64,000 nt of DNA, from NCBI GenBank assembly GCA_033557465.1, contig CM066037.1:516018686-516082685 (forward strand). The letters are read 5' to 3'. The position numbers were made by a program, and so were the translations under genes. This document shows positions 21,111 through 33,190 of the stretch, piece by piece. Each line of letters starts with the position of its first letter. Positions within the stretch are counted from its first letter, which is position 1. The notes beneath the pieces are model-generated. The model was not told the DNA's origin, ran no database searches, and worked only from the letters and a program-made list of their open reading frames with translations. Source of the stretch: Ichthyophis bannanicus (taxonomy: Eukaryota > Chordata > Amphibia > Gymnophiona > Ichthyophiidae).

Positions 21111-23511
21111 TGTTGCAACACAATTTAGTTGGCTGTAAAACTTCAAAATTAGGAGAAATGAGGATCTTTATTGTGACTTTCTGAGTTGAATAAGCTTGCT
21201 TTACTTATGAAAACTTTCTAAGTGGTTTTAGGATTACAGCTTTGTAACAGGAATACCAACACTGGGGAAAAAAAAGGAAACATAAAAGTGCTAATCTATT
21301 TCATGTGGAAACTGGAAGTGATGGCTCTTCTGCCTAGCATTTCAATCTGTAAAGATGGGATATATAGGCCCAAAGTCTGGAACTACTGCCTCAGTCTTTT
21401 ATCTTCCCAAGGTAGATGAAATAATCAGCTCTAAATGGATAATAAAATATGAATTCTTGCTATTAGGGTTTCAATTTGTCCTCAGCACCTTTTTTTCGGT
21501 ATGGGTTTTAGTATACCAACAATGAATATTCGTCGTCTATATTTGCATATAGTCAGGTTAGTTTTGTGCATTTTGGTTATGCTGAAAATCAAACCTGATC
21601 AGAAATTTAGAAGGGTGAGTTTAGGAAACCCCAATCCAAAATGTAAGGCTAACACACATTCCTTACTAGGCAACAATATGTTTCTACTAGGGGAGCACAT
21701 AAGATACAGGTTATAGGAATAGTGTAATTTTAATATACACACACCCTAATGGGTATGGCAGAATTTAGGATTAATAAAAGGAAGAGTTCAAGACATTTGG
21801 GGCTCTCTCTTCTCCAGTGGCCTCAACTGAAGATCGGAGTGAAGTCTTCAGAGATGTTGAGTACCTGAAGCAGCTTAAGAGGGAATCTAAAGCCGATTCC
21901 TGGGGTGGAGAGTTTCCACACCCACTCTTTGTTCTGCTAGGACTTAATTTTCTCAGTGTCTTGAATAACATGGGGAGAAATAAGGGAACAAAGTATGTTT
22001 CAAAGTTTATGCATTTGTAGAAGTTCTGTTATCCAAGTGAATGGCCAACAGGAACTTCTCCAGAGCTGGTACTATCAATGGAAATTTAGAGGAGAGTCTA
22101 CAAGAATGGAGGAGAAATTATCCTTATCTAGGTTATCCTAGCATGTTCATCAAAGGGAATTTAGAAAAGCAGGAGAAACCCAAAAGCAAAGGGAAGCAAA
22201 GATTAAACCTTGAATATCACCAGATGAAAAAACATGCACTTTGCCATATTTGGTTATACATTAGTAAACTCTCTTCATTTTGGAACAAAGCTTTCTGGTG
22301 TGGAGATGTCATCTCAAGACCACAGAATATGTTAGTAGCTGAAACAAGACCTCTCTCTTGTCAGAAAGTTGCATGATAGCCCAGCAGCTCCTCGGTGTAT
22401 TCCTTTGTCAAATGAGGTAATGGAAGGTAGTACTACCCAAAGTGGTAGAACACAAGGGGAAGACTATGTGATGCAAGGAAGAATTAGAGGACAATGGTGG
22501 GAAAGGGGAACACAGTAAGATGTGGGGGGGATTTTTTGTACATTAAAATTTGCCATCATTAACTGTTGGAAGATGGTATACAGTGAGAGAAAAATGTTGA
22601 GGCAACAGAGTGCAAAAAGAATCAAAATTCAAGTAATTATGATTATGTTGACAATCAACACCTATTAATTAAACCAGCTTTGGATTCTATAACCATTACT
22701 AACTAAAATATTTAATTAACAGCAAAACTGCTGAGCCCATTTGTTTTGGAGGGTTGCTTTAGATTATTTCACACTTTCTAATGAGTAATCTGCACAAAAA
22801 TTGGGACACAGCCACTTGTTTCTATGAATGGAAGCATTAATTTATACTCAACTGTTTAATGGAAACAAAATTAAAATTACTGTACAGCTTGTGCCAACAT
22901 GTTGGGCTTCTTGGAATTTCATTCCCATTATCAATGCTTAATTTCACAAATGTTACTTTGCAATATTGATTTGGTTTACCAGAGAGAAAATATCAAAATA
23001 TCAAGATTTACTTACTACACTTCTCTGTTTCAGTGTCTCAGCAAAGTTTTTCCTATTACAATTCTCTTTTTCCCTACCTTGGCAAAGGCTTAACTTTTGA
23101 TCTTACAGTTTGTTCAAAATGCCAAAATCCTTCCTGTGGGAAAAACTGTGATTTTACATTGACTATGAGGGTATGTGCACTTAAAAAATACAACCAAAAA
23201 AAAAACAGAAAGGAAAGGTCTTGGTTCTCTAAAGATCTATTTGAAAGAAAAAGCTCCCCAAATGGCTAAAAATTAATGTCCTCAAATATTTGAGTCTCTA
23301 CAATTTTTTTAAAGATAGATTCTTAAATTATTATCCCACCAGGAAATTTTAGCACTATATCTGTTGGATCTTGCCAGTAGAAGTGTTTACATGGGCAAGT
23401 GTTGAATATGTATCAAGAAACATTTAAAATCATAATGCAGAAAGGCTTATAAACAGCATGCAGATATTTTATGACAAATTCACTGAAAGTCTGCATTCTC
23501 TATACCAGATA
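21111..23511. other. unassigned stretch, no gene seen
   Basis: About 2.4 kb of AT-rich sequence. Short open frames exist (for example 22041-22376), but they have no recognisable domain and no splice or repeat context to support them. Confidence 0.5.
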
Positions 23512-24210
23512 ACCAGGTTATTTACCTGTAGCAAATATTCTCCTTGGACAACAGACTACAAGTTATCACACCATGGGTGATATCACCTAAAACGTTCAGC
23601 TTGCAAAACGGTTTCCCAATGTAGGATTTTTCCAAAAGCTTTTGGAAGGTTTCAACACACGTGTACCACTTCCTGCCTGACGCTGTCATGTGGGACCACC
23701 TCATTCTAACACTTGAGCTCAGTATGGAAGTAGAGTTGCGAATTGGCTCCAGATTTGCCCAACCGATTGGATCAAGTTCTGGGTTTACCCGACTGCATGC
23801 AGAGACTTGTCGTCTTGCTTCTCTTATGGCGTATAATAGAGAAAGCTGAACTACAATGTATGGAGTCGGCTGTACCAAACTGGAAATGTGCCTGTGAGAG
23901 TTGCAAACCTGGCGCCCTCCCTTCCTAACGATCTGCAACATTGAGGTCCCTAGACAATGTGGGTGACTTAATGGGAGGCTTCAATAGAAGCAAGCCCCGC
24001 ATAAATTGAACTAACTAAAGATTGTATAGAGATTGGTGTACTTTCTACATAATGGTAATATGTGCTAACTGCACTAAAGTGAACCCTAACAGAGTTTGTC
24101 TTTAATCCTGACTCAGACAAAATAAAGAGGTATTCAAGATGTTTTTGAGGGCTTTTCCATCACACCAGATGGCAAACCTCTAAAACTGTATGACGTTCTA
24201 GTGGAAGCCA
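23512..24210 (-). mobile_element. old DIRS element, recombinase-side part (copy 3, left)
   Basis: The left end TTATTTACCTGTAGCAAATA, followed by TTCTCC and an ATGGGTGATATCACC block, parallels the termini of copies 1 and 2 (TTACTCACCTGTAACAGG, GGGTGACGTC). The part from about 24050 to 24210 aligns by eye with the antisense recombinase region of copy 1 (12230-12400), for example AGAGTTTGTCTTTAATCCTG. The copy is decayed and is split by the Penelope-like insertion; it resumes at 27749. Confidence 0.65.
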
Positions 24211-24282
24211 GAATAAGCTCTTACGTTGTAATAGGCGTATTCTCAGAGTGTATACTCACGTATAAAACACTAATATTATCAC

Positions 24283-24598
24283 TCTATACTAACTGACCAC
24301 CCCAAATCTGAGGAACTGATGCCATCTCTGTAGCGCTTCAACGCGTTTCTCCTATCTGGTTTCTTCAGGGGAAAATCATTCCAGATTATACGCCCTAAAA
24401 AGGGACCAATATATCCAAACTGTTTGTGTAGAAAAGTTCCTTCTTTCAATGGCTTCCTATAGAGGCACAAGAACAGTCGAAACATCATCGGTTAGAAATC
24501 GCATTCAAATGGTTATGTAATACAATGCCGTGTTAACCTACGATAGTATCGCCAAATGATGAAACTCACTCGCTTTTACACGCTTTTAACGGTAGGAT
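24283..24598 (-). repeat. Penelope-like left inverted terminal repeat
   Basis: This is the reverse complement of about 27425-27739 with only a few differences; both copies keep a 69-codon open frame reading MMFRLFLCLYRKPLKEG. Whether that frame is ever translated is doubtful. A hammerhead-like core lies at 24340-24368. Confidence 0.88.
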
Positions 24599-27254
24599 TA
24601 AAGGAAGTTGAATTGGAACTTCACTTTAAACATCAAATTGAGGAAGTCAACAAGCAAGTGGCAGTGGTGCAACAGGAAGTGAAAGCCACGAAATTGAAAA
24701 AGTTGAGGAGAGATTATGAGGATTACACGTCTGGCTATGTCTATCCTTGGATGGACGTTAACCGTAATAACAGGAAGTTTAAAAAACAAGTTAACTTTGA
24801 GACAGCATCCGAAGACACCTCAGACTCTGGGAGATCGGTGCGAGAGGATTTTACCGACGACAACGACGAAGAGAAGAAGAAGAAAAAAGGAGGAGGGGGC
24901 AGAGGCAAATCCACAAGTCGGGGCGGTCAGCGGCCGAGGTAGAAGCCATTTCGAATAATTTGGTGGTCAATCTTTTGGGAATACCATTAACTTCGGGGCA
25001 GACACAATTGTTGGAGAAGGGTCTTTCTTATGTTCCAGAAATTAAGTATGATCCCTTTCAGACACGAGTGGATTTAGAACACTTGTTACGAAAACTACAT
25101 TTGAAACATTATTTTGCTATCCATTCATCAGCTATAGATAGGCATCAGCAGTCAGGCGATATAGATGATATAGTATCCATAGACACGACTTCTATTATAC
25201 CTCGACTCCCTTTGCCAGTGAAATCTACATGGTCCCCGTCGGATCCATTACCGCTGGCTCTTACAATATTTAAAACATTAGTTTTGAGAGAACTGAAACA
25301 ACTGGAAGACCGTACTTCTTGGCCATATCAGCGGAAAACCACATTAACTGCAACTGAGAAACAAGCACTTCGATCATTGCAAACACAAACTGAGTTGGTT
25401 ATCCGCAGAGCGGACAAGGGAGGTGCGATCATAGTCTTAAGTCGACAACAGTATTTAGCTGAGGCTGAGCGTCAATTGTCTGACAGACGTGCCTATGTGA
25501 AACTATCAAGGGACCCCACCGCGGAAATTAGTGCCACGATTAAGTTGATAACGTCCAAGGCATTGCAGGCAAAACTTATTACTAAGAAAGAGTGGAGATT
25601 TTTAAATCCCTCCTCTTCAAATGTAGCAAAATTTTACCTAGTGCCAAAAATGCATGAGGACTTACATAATCCGCCTGGGCGATCCATAGTTTCTACTAGA
25701 GGATCGAATTTGGAACCGCTGTCTGTGTTTTTAGACACTTTTTTACGGCCTCTAATGTCTACGATTCCCTCTTACGTGAGAGATACTTCCCACTTTCTGA
25801 GTATTTTAGAAGCGCATCAACATTTGGCTATTGAGGACAATATATTGCTGGTCACGATGGACATAGCGGCACTATATATCAGCATCCCGCAGGATTCGGC
25901 GTTTGAAATGGTTCGAACCGCTTTGTAGGCCAGGGGTGACCTGTCAGACGTTTTTATAACGTTCCTGATGCGCTTGGCACGTTTAACTATTTTCGATAAT
26001 TATTTTCAGTTTGAAGATGCCATTTTTCAGCAAATTTCAGGAATAGCGATGGGGTCCACATGTGCCCCCTCCATAGCAAACTTATTCATGGGGGAATTTG
26101 AGGCCAAATGGCTGATTGCAAGTCCCTTTCAAGTATATGTTAAGCTATGGTGCCACTATATAGATGACATCTTTATTATCTGGCAAGGGGCAGAAGCGGA
26201 ATTAAGACAGTTTTATGAGTGGTTGAACCAGCTGGATTTACATATACAATTTACAAGCACTTCAAATGCTCAAGTCATTACGTTTTTGGATGTGGTGATC
26301 AGCCGAACCCCGGTGGGTTGGAAAACCTCGGTATATAAGAAGCCGATAGATCGCAACACCTTGTTACATTATAAGAGTGCCCACCCTCGGAACATGAAGA
26401 ACGGATTACCCTTCTCTCAATTTATTAGATTCCGAAGAAATTGTTCTCAAGTTGAGGACGTCAAGACACAATCCCAAGAATTAATTACTAACTTTCGTGA
26501 CAGAGGATACCCGGGAGATGTTATTGGTCGAGCTTACCATCGTGCAAAATACAATCACAGAGCGCTCCTATTGGGCACACGGCCCGCAAAGGAGCTAGAT
26601 GACACCAAAGTTAATTTTGTCACTAAGTTTTCTCCTTTAAGCTTTAAAATACAAAAAATTATAAGAAAACATTCCAATGTTTTACAGGGCATGGCTGGAT
26701 TGGAAGAACGCCGCATCAGGTGTGTATGGAGACAGAATATGAATTTAAAAGAACTCTTAAGTCCGGCAGTGTTACGACATCCGCAATGGCACACTGGCAT
26801 GGATGATGAAAAGAGGGGGCATTCCCCTTGTGGCCATTGTAATATGTGCATGATAAATCAAGAGGTAGAGAGTTTCACCTATCACGACATGACTTATCCC
26901 TTACGTGGCTCCACCTCCTGTGACTCTACATTCGTTGTATATGCCATTCAGTGCCCATGTAATCTTCTGTACATTGGTAAGACCATTCGATCTCTGAAAA
27001 TTCATTTGGGAGAACACAAAAGCCATATTAAGTGTCGAATAAAGGAGGCTCCACTTGTGCAACATAGTATTGCATTTGGTCGTTCCTTTAAAGAATTCCG
27101 ATGCTTTGCCATAGAACAAATACACACGGAACAATATGGAAAAACACGGGAACAGACCCTGTTGTTTCACGAGCAATGGTGTATTCTTACACTGCAATCA
27201 GTGGAGCCCACAGGATTAAATACTATGATAGAATGGAAGGCGTGCTCTGTTTAG
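24556..27254 (+). pseudogene. Penelope-like RT / GIY-YIG endonuclease
   Basis: The N-terminal part (24556-24942) is coiled-coil-like, with an acidic then Lys/Gly-rich stretch. A frame change in the A/G-rich tract near 24880-24935 leads to the main frame, EAISNNLVVNLLG onwards. RT blocks include YLVPKMHEDLHNPPGRSIVS, then SGIAMGSTCAPSIANLF and HYIDDIFIIW with the catalytic YIDD at 26157-26168. One in-frame TAG at 25926-25928 interrupts the RT between the DIAALYISIPQ block and the next motif. After a CGHCNMC cysteine cluster, the C-terminus has FVVYAIQCPCNLLYIGKT, the GIY-YIG nuclease core. Penelope RTs are related to telomerase and prime at the cut made by this nuclease. Confidence 0.9.
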
Positions 27255-27424
27255 TAGTTTGCGAATTAGGTGTGCACACATCATGTCCATAGCGGTGGGG
27301 TTCCCTATAAAAGCCCAATTGAGCAACGAGCCTGCATGCGCGGCGTTTTTTTTTACGACAAGATGCGAGTTGTCACCCTGCTTGAGAACGTGGGCAGCAT
27401 CAATGTACTGTTATCATTTGGAAT

Positions 27425-27739
27425 GGAATGTTTAAAAGTTTTGTAAATGCGAGTGAGTTTCATCATTTGGCAATACTATCGTAGGTTAACACGGCATTGT
27501 ATTACATAACCATTCAAATGCAATTTCTAACCGATGATGTTTCGACTGTTCTTGTGCCTCTATAGGAAGCCATTGAAAGAAGGAACTTTTCTACACAAAC
27601 AGTTTGGATATATTGGTCCCTTTTTAGGGCGTATAATCTGGAATGATTTTCCCCTGAAGAAACCAGATAGGAGAAACGCGTTGAAGCGCTACAGAGACGG
27701 CGTCAGTTCCCCAGATTTGGGGTGGTCAGTTAGTATAGA
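27425..27739 (+). repeat. Penelope-like right inverted terminal repeat
   Basis: This is the inverted partner of 24283-24598. It ends in GGTCAGTTAGTATAG at the target duplication. The hammerhead-like core CTGAAGA...GAAAC lies at 27654-27682. Confidence 0.88.
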
Positions 27740-27748
27740 ATAAGCTCT

Positions 27749-29270
27749 GAGACATTGTCAGGCAGGTATAGGGAAGCCAAGGTTACACCTTCAACATCCA
27801 AGATATGAGGACAAGGGACTTGATGTTGGGATTTAATAGCATTGCTTGAGCTTGCATCATATCAATGCTGGAGAACTGCCTAGTCTTATGAGACTTGTTG
27901 TGGAAAACTCCAGAAGAGGGGGGGAACCAAACTTGCCGTGGGCAATAATAGCTCCTGGTCTCATTTGAGTTTCTGGAGAGTTTTCACTATGAGAGATATT
28001 AGAGGATACACAAATAGAAGGCCCTTACCCAATCTAAGAGAAAGGCACCCAAAGCTAGTGTGCAATATGTCCCTATTTTGAAACAGAATGGAGATGCCTT
28101 CTGTTCTGGGGAGTGGTGAATAGATGTATCGATGGGGTGTCCCACACTCAAGAAATCCTTGAGCCATGTCCCTGTTCTGGGACCTACTGATGTGGATGAA
28201 GTACAGAACTCAGTTTGTCTGCCAGGACAGTGCCTTTTCCTGCCAGGTACAAGTCCCGAGAGATGACCAGTTCCACATTCTGTTTCCCAATACAGGAGGG
28301 CAGGACCCTGATCTTCCCTGCTTGCTGATGTAATACATTGCAAGTAGTGATGTTTCTCTAATTCCAATCTTAGATCCATTCCAGTCACAGGAAGTATCTG
28401 TATGTGTGTGTACACATCCTTTAGATCCAGAGGACATAACCAGTCTCCTTTCTGCATATAAAGGATGAGAGTGTCCAGGGAAAACATTCTGAATTTTTCT
28501 CTTACAAAGTTATTTGTTAAGAGCTCCCAGGTCTAAAATGGGACCGAATTCCCAGTGGGTTCAACTTCCTCTAAAAGGGAAGAAATCTCCTTTGAAAGCA
28601 TCTCCTAATGCAGAGAGCCTGACCAAAACACTCTTGGTGATCAATTTGGTGGAACATCCAACAGATAAAGACAGTATCCTAACTCTAAGATGTTTAGTAC
28701 CAAACAATCACTAGTTATAAAGAGACAGTGATTTGTGTAAAATCCTAGCCTCTCTCCTAACGGAAGGTTGTCAGGTACACACCACTGGAACACTGATTGT
28801 GTTCTCATGAGGGCAGTCAAAACCCCACCCCTGGTTTTGGATGAGAAGCTCACTGGGAGCAAGAGCCCTGTCTTAATTGGGAAGAATGGGAGGGAAGAGG
28901 TTACCTATGCCATACAATAATAGAACCTCCTTTGCCCTCCACTCTGATATCTATCTCCTAAATGAAGAGGAAGTAAGGTTAGATGAGGGCTTGGAAAAGT
29001 GCCTTAAGAGCATCACTGTGCTGATTTATTAAAGCTGCAGCTTCATGCACATTATTGCAGAAGAGATTCTACTCATAGCATGGCACATCAGCAAGCTTCT
29101 CCTGGAGAGTTTGAGGCCCACATCTCAGCAAGTCTTCAAGCGCCAGTTCCCATGGAGCTGGATCCTGATGCAGTTTTGAAAATATAGATCATCTATTGTG
29201 CCTAATAGATTTGTGTCAAATAATACCAGGTTCTGTCTCCATTTGATGCAGGTGGCTAACCAGTTGGAAG
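27749..29270 (-). mobile_element. old DIRS element, RNase H / RT / gag part (copy 3, right)
   Basis: This continues the DIRS copy interrupted at 24211. On the minus strand a degenerate frame at 28487-27999 starts with KGDWLCPLDLKDVYTHIQI, the RT block with the first catalytic aspartates. Another frame nearby (28437-28210) reads YYISKQGRSGSCPPVLG, which matches the RNase H block YVNKQGGTGS. The two are far closer than in copy 1, so most of the RT, including YLDD, is deleted. Sequence to about 28900 aligns by eye with the RT start and gag end of copy 1. The assignment of 28900-29270 to gag is weak. Confidence 0.65.
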
Positions 29271-29284
29271 AGCCTGCTTTTATT

Positions 29285-30170
29285 TATTTATTTATTTTAA
29301 ATCAGTAGATACTGAAAAATCTTTTGATAGACTCGAATGGCCCTACCTGTTTCAGATGTTAGAGTAGTTTGGCTTTGGGCAAAATTTTCAATGTATGTTT
29401 GCAGTTATTTATAGTATACCTTTGGCCTGATTGCACTTTACAACTCCCTTGAGTTAGGGCAGGGTTGCCCACTGTCCCCCCTTTTTTTTGTTATGGCATT
29501 GGAGCCTTTGTTATTAACCCTTTAAAGGCTAAAACATATAAACTATTAAACTAGGCTGATGATGTATTGCTTTATCTCACTAAGCAAGAATCTTCTTTGA
29601 GGTGTTGGTGTGCACTATTGATGAATTTGGCATGTTTGTAGGTTACAAGATTAACTGGTCAAAATCTGAAATTATGCTATTGAACGTGTACAGCAATAGG
29701 GATATGATATTGCATTCTCCTTTTCAATGGTGCGGGTAGGGGCTGAAATACTTAGGCATAATGTTAAAGAATGAAATTAGCTCAACTCTTACTGAAAATG
29801 AACTGCAAGTGCTTAAAAATGTTTGTAGTATGTGTGCAAAATGGTCACCACTGTTTCTTTTGTGGTGGGGAGGGTTGAAGAAGTGAAGATGTCAGTAGAC
29901 CCAGTGATTCTATATTATTTTGGGATGCTCTCACTACAGTTCTCAAAGAAATTTTATGTTGAGTTGGACAGAATTCTGACTAGATTTTTATGGAAAAAGA
30001 AAAAGCCACAAATCTCAATAAGCTGCGGATACCTAGGGGATTTGGTAGTAATTTTCCAAATTTTCTACATCATCGCACTTTTATTTTGTGCCAGGGGATG
30101 CTTTGAATCTGCAGCACACCTGATGAGCCTTCCCGAAGTTGGTTTCAGTTAGAAACTGACAGTGGGTTAG
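29285..30170 (+). pseudogene. decayed L1 ORF2 fragment
   Basis: In broken frames the plus strand gives a KSFDRLEWPYLFQML block (usual DAEKAFDRVEW), then FGFGQNF, then GRVAHCPP (from RQGCPLSP), then ADDVLLYLT with the active-site aspartates near 29560. Downstream is KYLGIMLK (about 29750) and LTRFLWKKKKP (about 29980). These are consecutive L1-clade RT and post-RT blocks. Stops and frameshifts are frequent. Both ends are missing or unrecognised. Confidence 0.7.
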
Positions 30171-31140
30171 AAATCAGTGAAAGAGAAGGATACGGCTGAT
30201 GAGCTATGTTGGAGCTGTGAGGTAAAAAAGAGAAACCTAGTAATAGAATAATTAGAAGGTCAGAGAAGGGGCCAGCCAGATATGGAGACAGGAGCCTCTA
30301 GTGCAAAGGGCTTTAGCCAAAATGGTACAAGGAAGTCACAGATTCGGCAGTAAGATATGGATGGAGAGGAGGGGTAGAAAGAGACAGACACAGAGGCTGG
30401 GGAAACAGATGCCTCCCTCTCTTCACCCTCCAATGCTTTGCCATAATCTGCCCCATTCTCTATGTTTTTAATTTGTTGCAATTGTGATCAACATTTTTAA
30501 GACTTAATTTTTGGCAACCTAATACTACCACCATTAATAAAGTCAGAGTGGCAAAATAAATGTTGTTCCCTTTGCTGTAGGATTTCATAGGATTGATGAA
30601 AAACATTTGGTGTTGAATCTTTCTATAGAAACACATCCATATAAATGGTGAATGCATTGTTAGAGACTGAAATAGCAATGTTGCCTTGTATCCACAGCAA
30701 ATTCCTAAAAATAGTCTCTTAACGTCCATAGTATTTTAGCACAGCTTTTCATCACCTAAAAGAACACAATGTGGCTCTCCAAAAGATTTATGTACCTTGT
30801 ACTTAAGTTCCACATAAAGAAGATGGCCCCTTAGGGAAATCTGTCAAAAACAAAGAAAAAGCCCATAATTACTTTAGCACCCTCGGCTGTAACTGAATGC
30901 ATCTCCAGCAGGTTTAAAAAGCATGAGGACAGAAATGATACAGAAGAATGAACTGCAACATTAAATCGTTCCTTGGCTGGGAATTTGCTGCTGAATTACC
31001 TGGTGTAACATAAATGAAAGGACTGAAACCAGCTTGCGTGTGAGAGAATGCTAAGCAGAGCTGTACCTCCAACCAACCCTGGCTTGGGGCTAGTGAGAGA
31101 CAAAGTGGATGCTTGGTTTTCAATTACAGAAATGCAGCAA
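30171..31140. other. unassigned stretch, no gene seen
   Basis: About 1 kb without recognisable coding or repeat motifs. Confidence 0.5.
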
Positions 31141-31268
31141 CGGATAAATTGATAGCAGATAAAGACTGCCAGGCCCATCCAGCCAACCCATTTTTCCTTC
31201 TGCCTGCCACAGCACAGACCTATAGAAACATAGAAGATGACGGCAGATAAAGATCATATAGCCTATCC
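31141..31268 (-). mobile_element. CR1 3' UTR fragments
   Basis: Two CR1 tails lie head to tail: AGCAGATAAAGACTGCCAGG at 31146 and ATAGAAACATAGAAGATGAC at 31222, followed by GGCAGATAAAGATCATATAG. Both are complements of the CR1 3' end. The second is cut by the hAT-like element whose 8-bp duplication GCCTATCC lies at 31261-31268 and 34101-34108. Confidence 0.75.
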
Positions 31269-31349
31269 CAGCTATGGCGAACCTATGGCACGCGTGCCAG
31301 CTGTGGCACGCGAAGGCCTTGCAGCTGGCACGCGGGAAGGTCGCACATT

Positions 31350-31699
31350 AAAAAAAAAAAAAAAGCTGTCCGCTGCCGCCGCGGCGGCATGGAGTGTCCC
31401 GCGGGGCTCCCTCTGCCCGGCGGGACTCTCCCGGCGCTGCTCAGCCCCTCTCTGCCGGCTTGCAGAGACGCGAAGGGAGAGTCTCCCTCGCGTCTCTGTT
31501 AAGCCCGCAGGAGCTGATGGGAAATTTCCCATCTGCCCCTGCGGGCTTAAGCGAGACGTGAGGGAGACTCTCTCCCTTCGCGTCTCTGCAAGCCGGCAGA
31601 GAGGGGCTGAGCAGCGCCGGGAGAGTCCCGCCGGGCAGAGGGAGCCCCGCGGGACACTCCATGCCGCCGCGGCGGCAGCGGGCAGCTTTTTTTTTTTTT
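31350..31699. repeat. long GC-rich palindrome (hairpin arms about 173 bp)
   Basis: The centre is at GATGGGAAATTTCCCATC (31516-31533). The arms begin in an A-tract at about 31350 and end in the matching T-tract at about 31697; they carry GCCGCCGCGGCGGCATGGAG and its complement. The core around the centre (CTGATGGGAA, CCCGCAGG) resembles the palindrome of copy 1, but the outer arms have diverged. Confidence 0.9.
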
Positions 31700-31709
31700 A
31701 TTGCCATGA

Positions 31710-33190
31710 GCCGAGGGAGGGGGGTTAAGACTGGCAATGGGCTAGGGAGGGAGAGAGGGGGGTTAAGACTGGCAATGGGCTAGGGAGGGAGAGAGGGGGG
31801 TTAAGACTGGCAATGGGCTAGGGAGGGAGGGAGGGAGGGGGGTTAAGACTGGCAATGGGCTAGGGAGGGAGGGAGGTTAAGACTGGCAATGGGCTAGGGA
31901 GGGAGGGGGGTTGAGACTGGCAATGGGCTAGGGAGGGAGGGAGGGAGGGGGTTGAGACTGGCAATGGGCTAGGGAGGGAGGGGGGTTGAGACTGGCAATG
32001 GGCTAGGGAGGGAGGGAGGGGGTTGAGACTGGCAATGGGCTAGGGAGGGAGGGAGGGAGGTTAAGACTGGCAATGGGCTAGGGAGGGAGGGAGGTTAAGA
32101 CTGGCAATGGGCTAGGGAGGGGGGGAGGGGGGTTGAGACTGGCAATGGGCTAGGGAGGGAGGGGGGTTGAGACTGGCAATGGGCTAGGGAGGGAGGGAGG
32201 GAGGGGGGTTGAGACTGGCAATGGGCTAGGGAGGGGGGGTTAAGACTGGCAGTGGGCTGGGGAGGGGGGTTAAGACGCAGTGGGCTATGGGGGGGAGTTA
32301 AGACTAGCAATGGGCTGTGGGCTGATGAGGGCTGGCAATGGGCTATGAGCTGATGAGGGCTGTCTGGAAATGGGGTGATGGGGGGGTTAGGACTGGTAAT
32401 GGGCTATGGGGGGGTTAAGACTGGTAGTGGGCTGATGGGGGGGTTAGGACTGGTAATGGGCTATGGGGGGTTAAGACTGGTAGTGGGCTGATGGGGGTGT
32501 AGGACTGATAATGGGTTATGGGGGGGGCTAGGACAGGAAATGGGCTGATGGGGAGGGGTTAGGACTTGAGGTGGGCTGATGTGGTTAGGACTGGTAATGG
32601 GCTGTGGGCTGATGGGGGGGTTTAGGACTGGCAATGGGCTATGGGGGGCTGACTGGAAATGGGCTGATGGGGGGTTAGGACTGGTAAAGGGTTATAGGGG
32701 GGGGCTTAAACTGAAAATGGGGTGATGGGGGTTAGGACTGGAAGTTGATTGACGGGGGGCTAGGACTGGTAATGGGTTGGGGTGTTGCTAGGACTGGAAA
32801 TGGGCTGAGTGGAAGGGGAGGCTTGAACTGCAAATAGCTGATGGGGAGGGGGCTTGGAATGGAAATGGGCTGTGAGGGAAGGGAGCTAGGACTGAAAATG
32901 GGCTGATGGAAAAGCTAGGATAGGACTGGAAATGGGCTGTTGGGGGGAGCTAAGATTGGAAATGGGCTGTGGTGGGGGCTTGAATTGAAATGGACTCATG
33001 GAGGGGCTAGAACTGGAAGTAGGCTCATGGGGGGGCTTGGACTGGAATTGGGCTGAGTGGAGGGGAGCTATGATTTGACATGGGCTGATGGTGGGGCTAG
33101 GAAATGAGTAGAAATGGGCTGATGGGGGGGCTAGGATTGAAAATGAGCTGATGAAGGGACTTGGACTGGAAATGGGCTGATGCAGGGACT
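31710..33190. repeat. G-rich minisatellite of hAT-like copy 2
   Basis: The first part has about sixteen regular units of roughly 35-45 bp: GGTTAAGACTGGCAATGGGC, then TAGGGAGGGAGGG with a variable number of GGGA repeats. From about 32300 the units become irregular and resemble those of copy 1 (GGACTGGTAATGGGCTATGG). G-quadruplex potential is high on the plus strand. Confidence 0.88.

Larger units (their letters stand above)
24222..27737 (+). mobile_element. Penelope-like element with inverted terminal repeats
   Basis: The element encodes an RT plus GIY-YIG protein on the plus strand. About 315 bp at the left (24283-24598) is repeated in inverted orientation at the right (about 27425-27739). 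A further 60 bp (24222-24282) occurs only at the left. An exact 11-bp target duplication GAATAAGCTCT is present at 24211-24221 and 27738-27748. Inverted rather than direct pseudo-LTRs are known for some Penelope elements. The flanking DIRS sequence is continuous across the insertion. Confidence 0.9.

Noticed and set aside
22041..22376. 111-codon open frame as a host gene
   Set aside because: Composition and lack of motifs fit chance; no splice signals or homology can be recognised by eye.
31715..32270. CRISPR-like regular repeat array
   Set aside because: Units are directly tandem with variable GGGA counts and no unique spacers, in a vertebrate-type transposon; this is a minisatellite.
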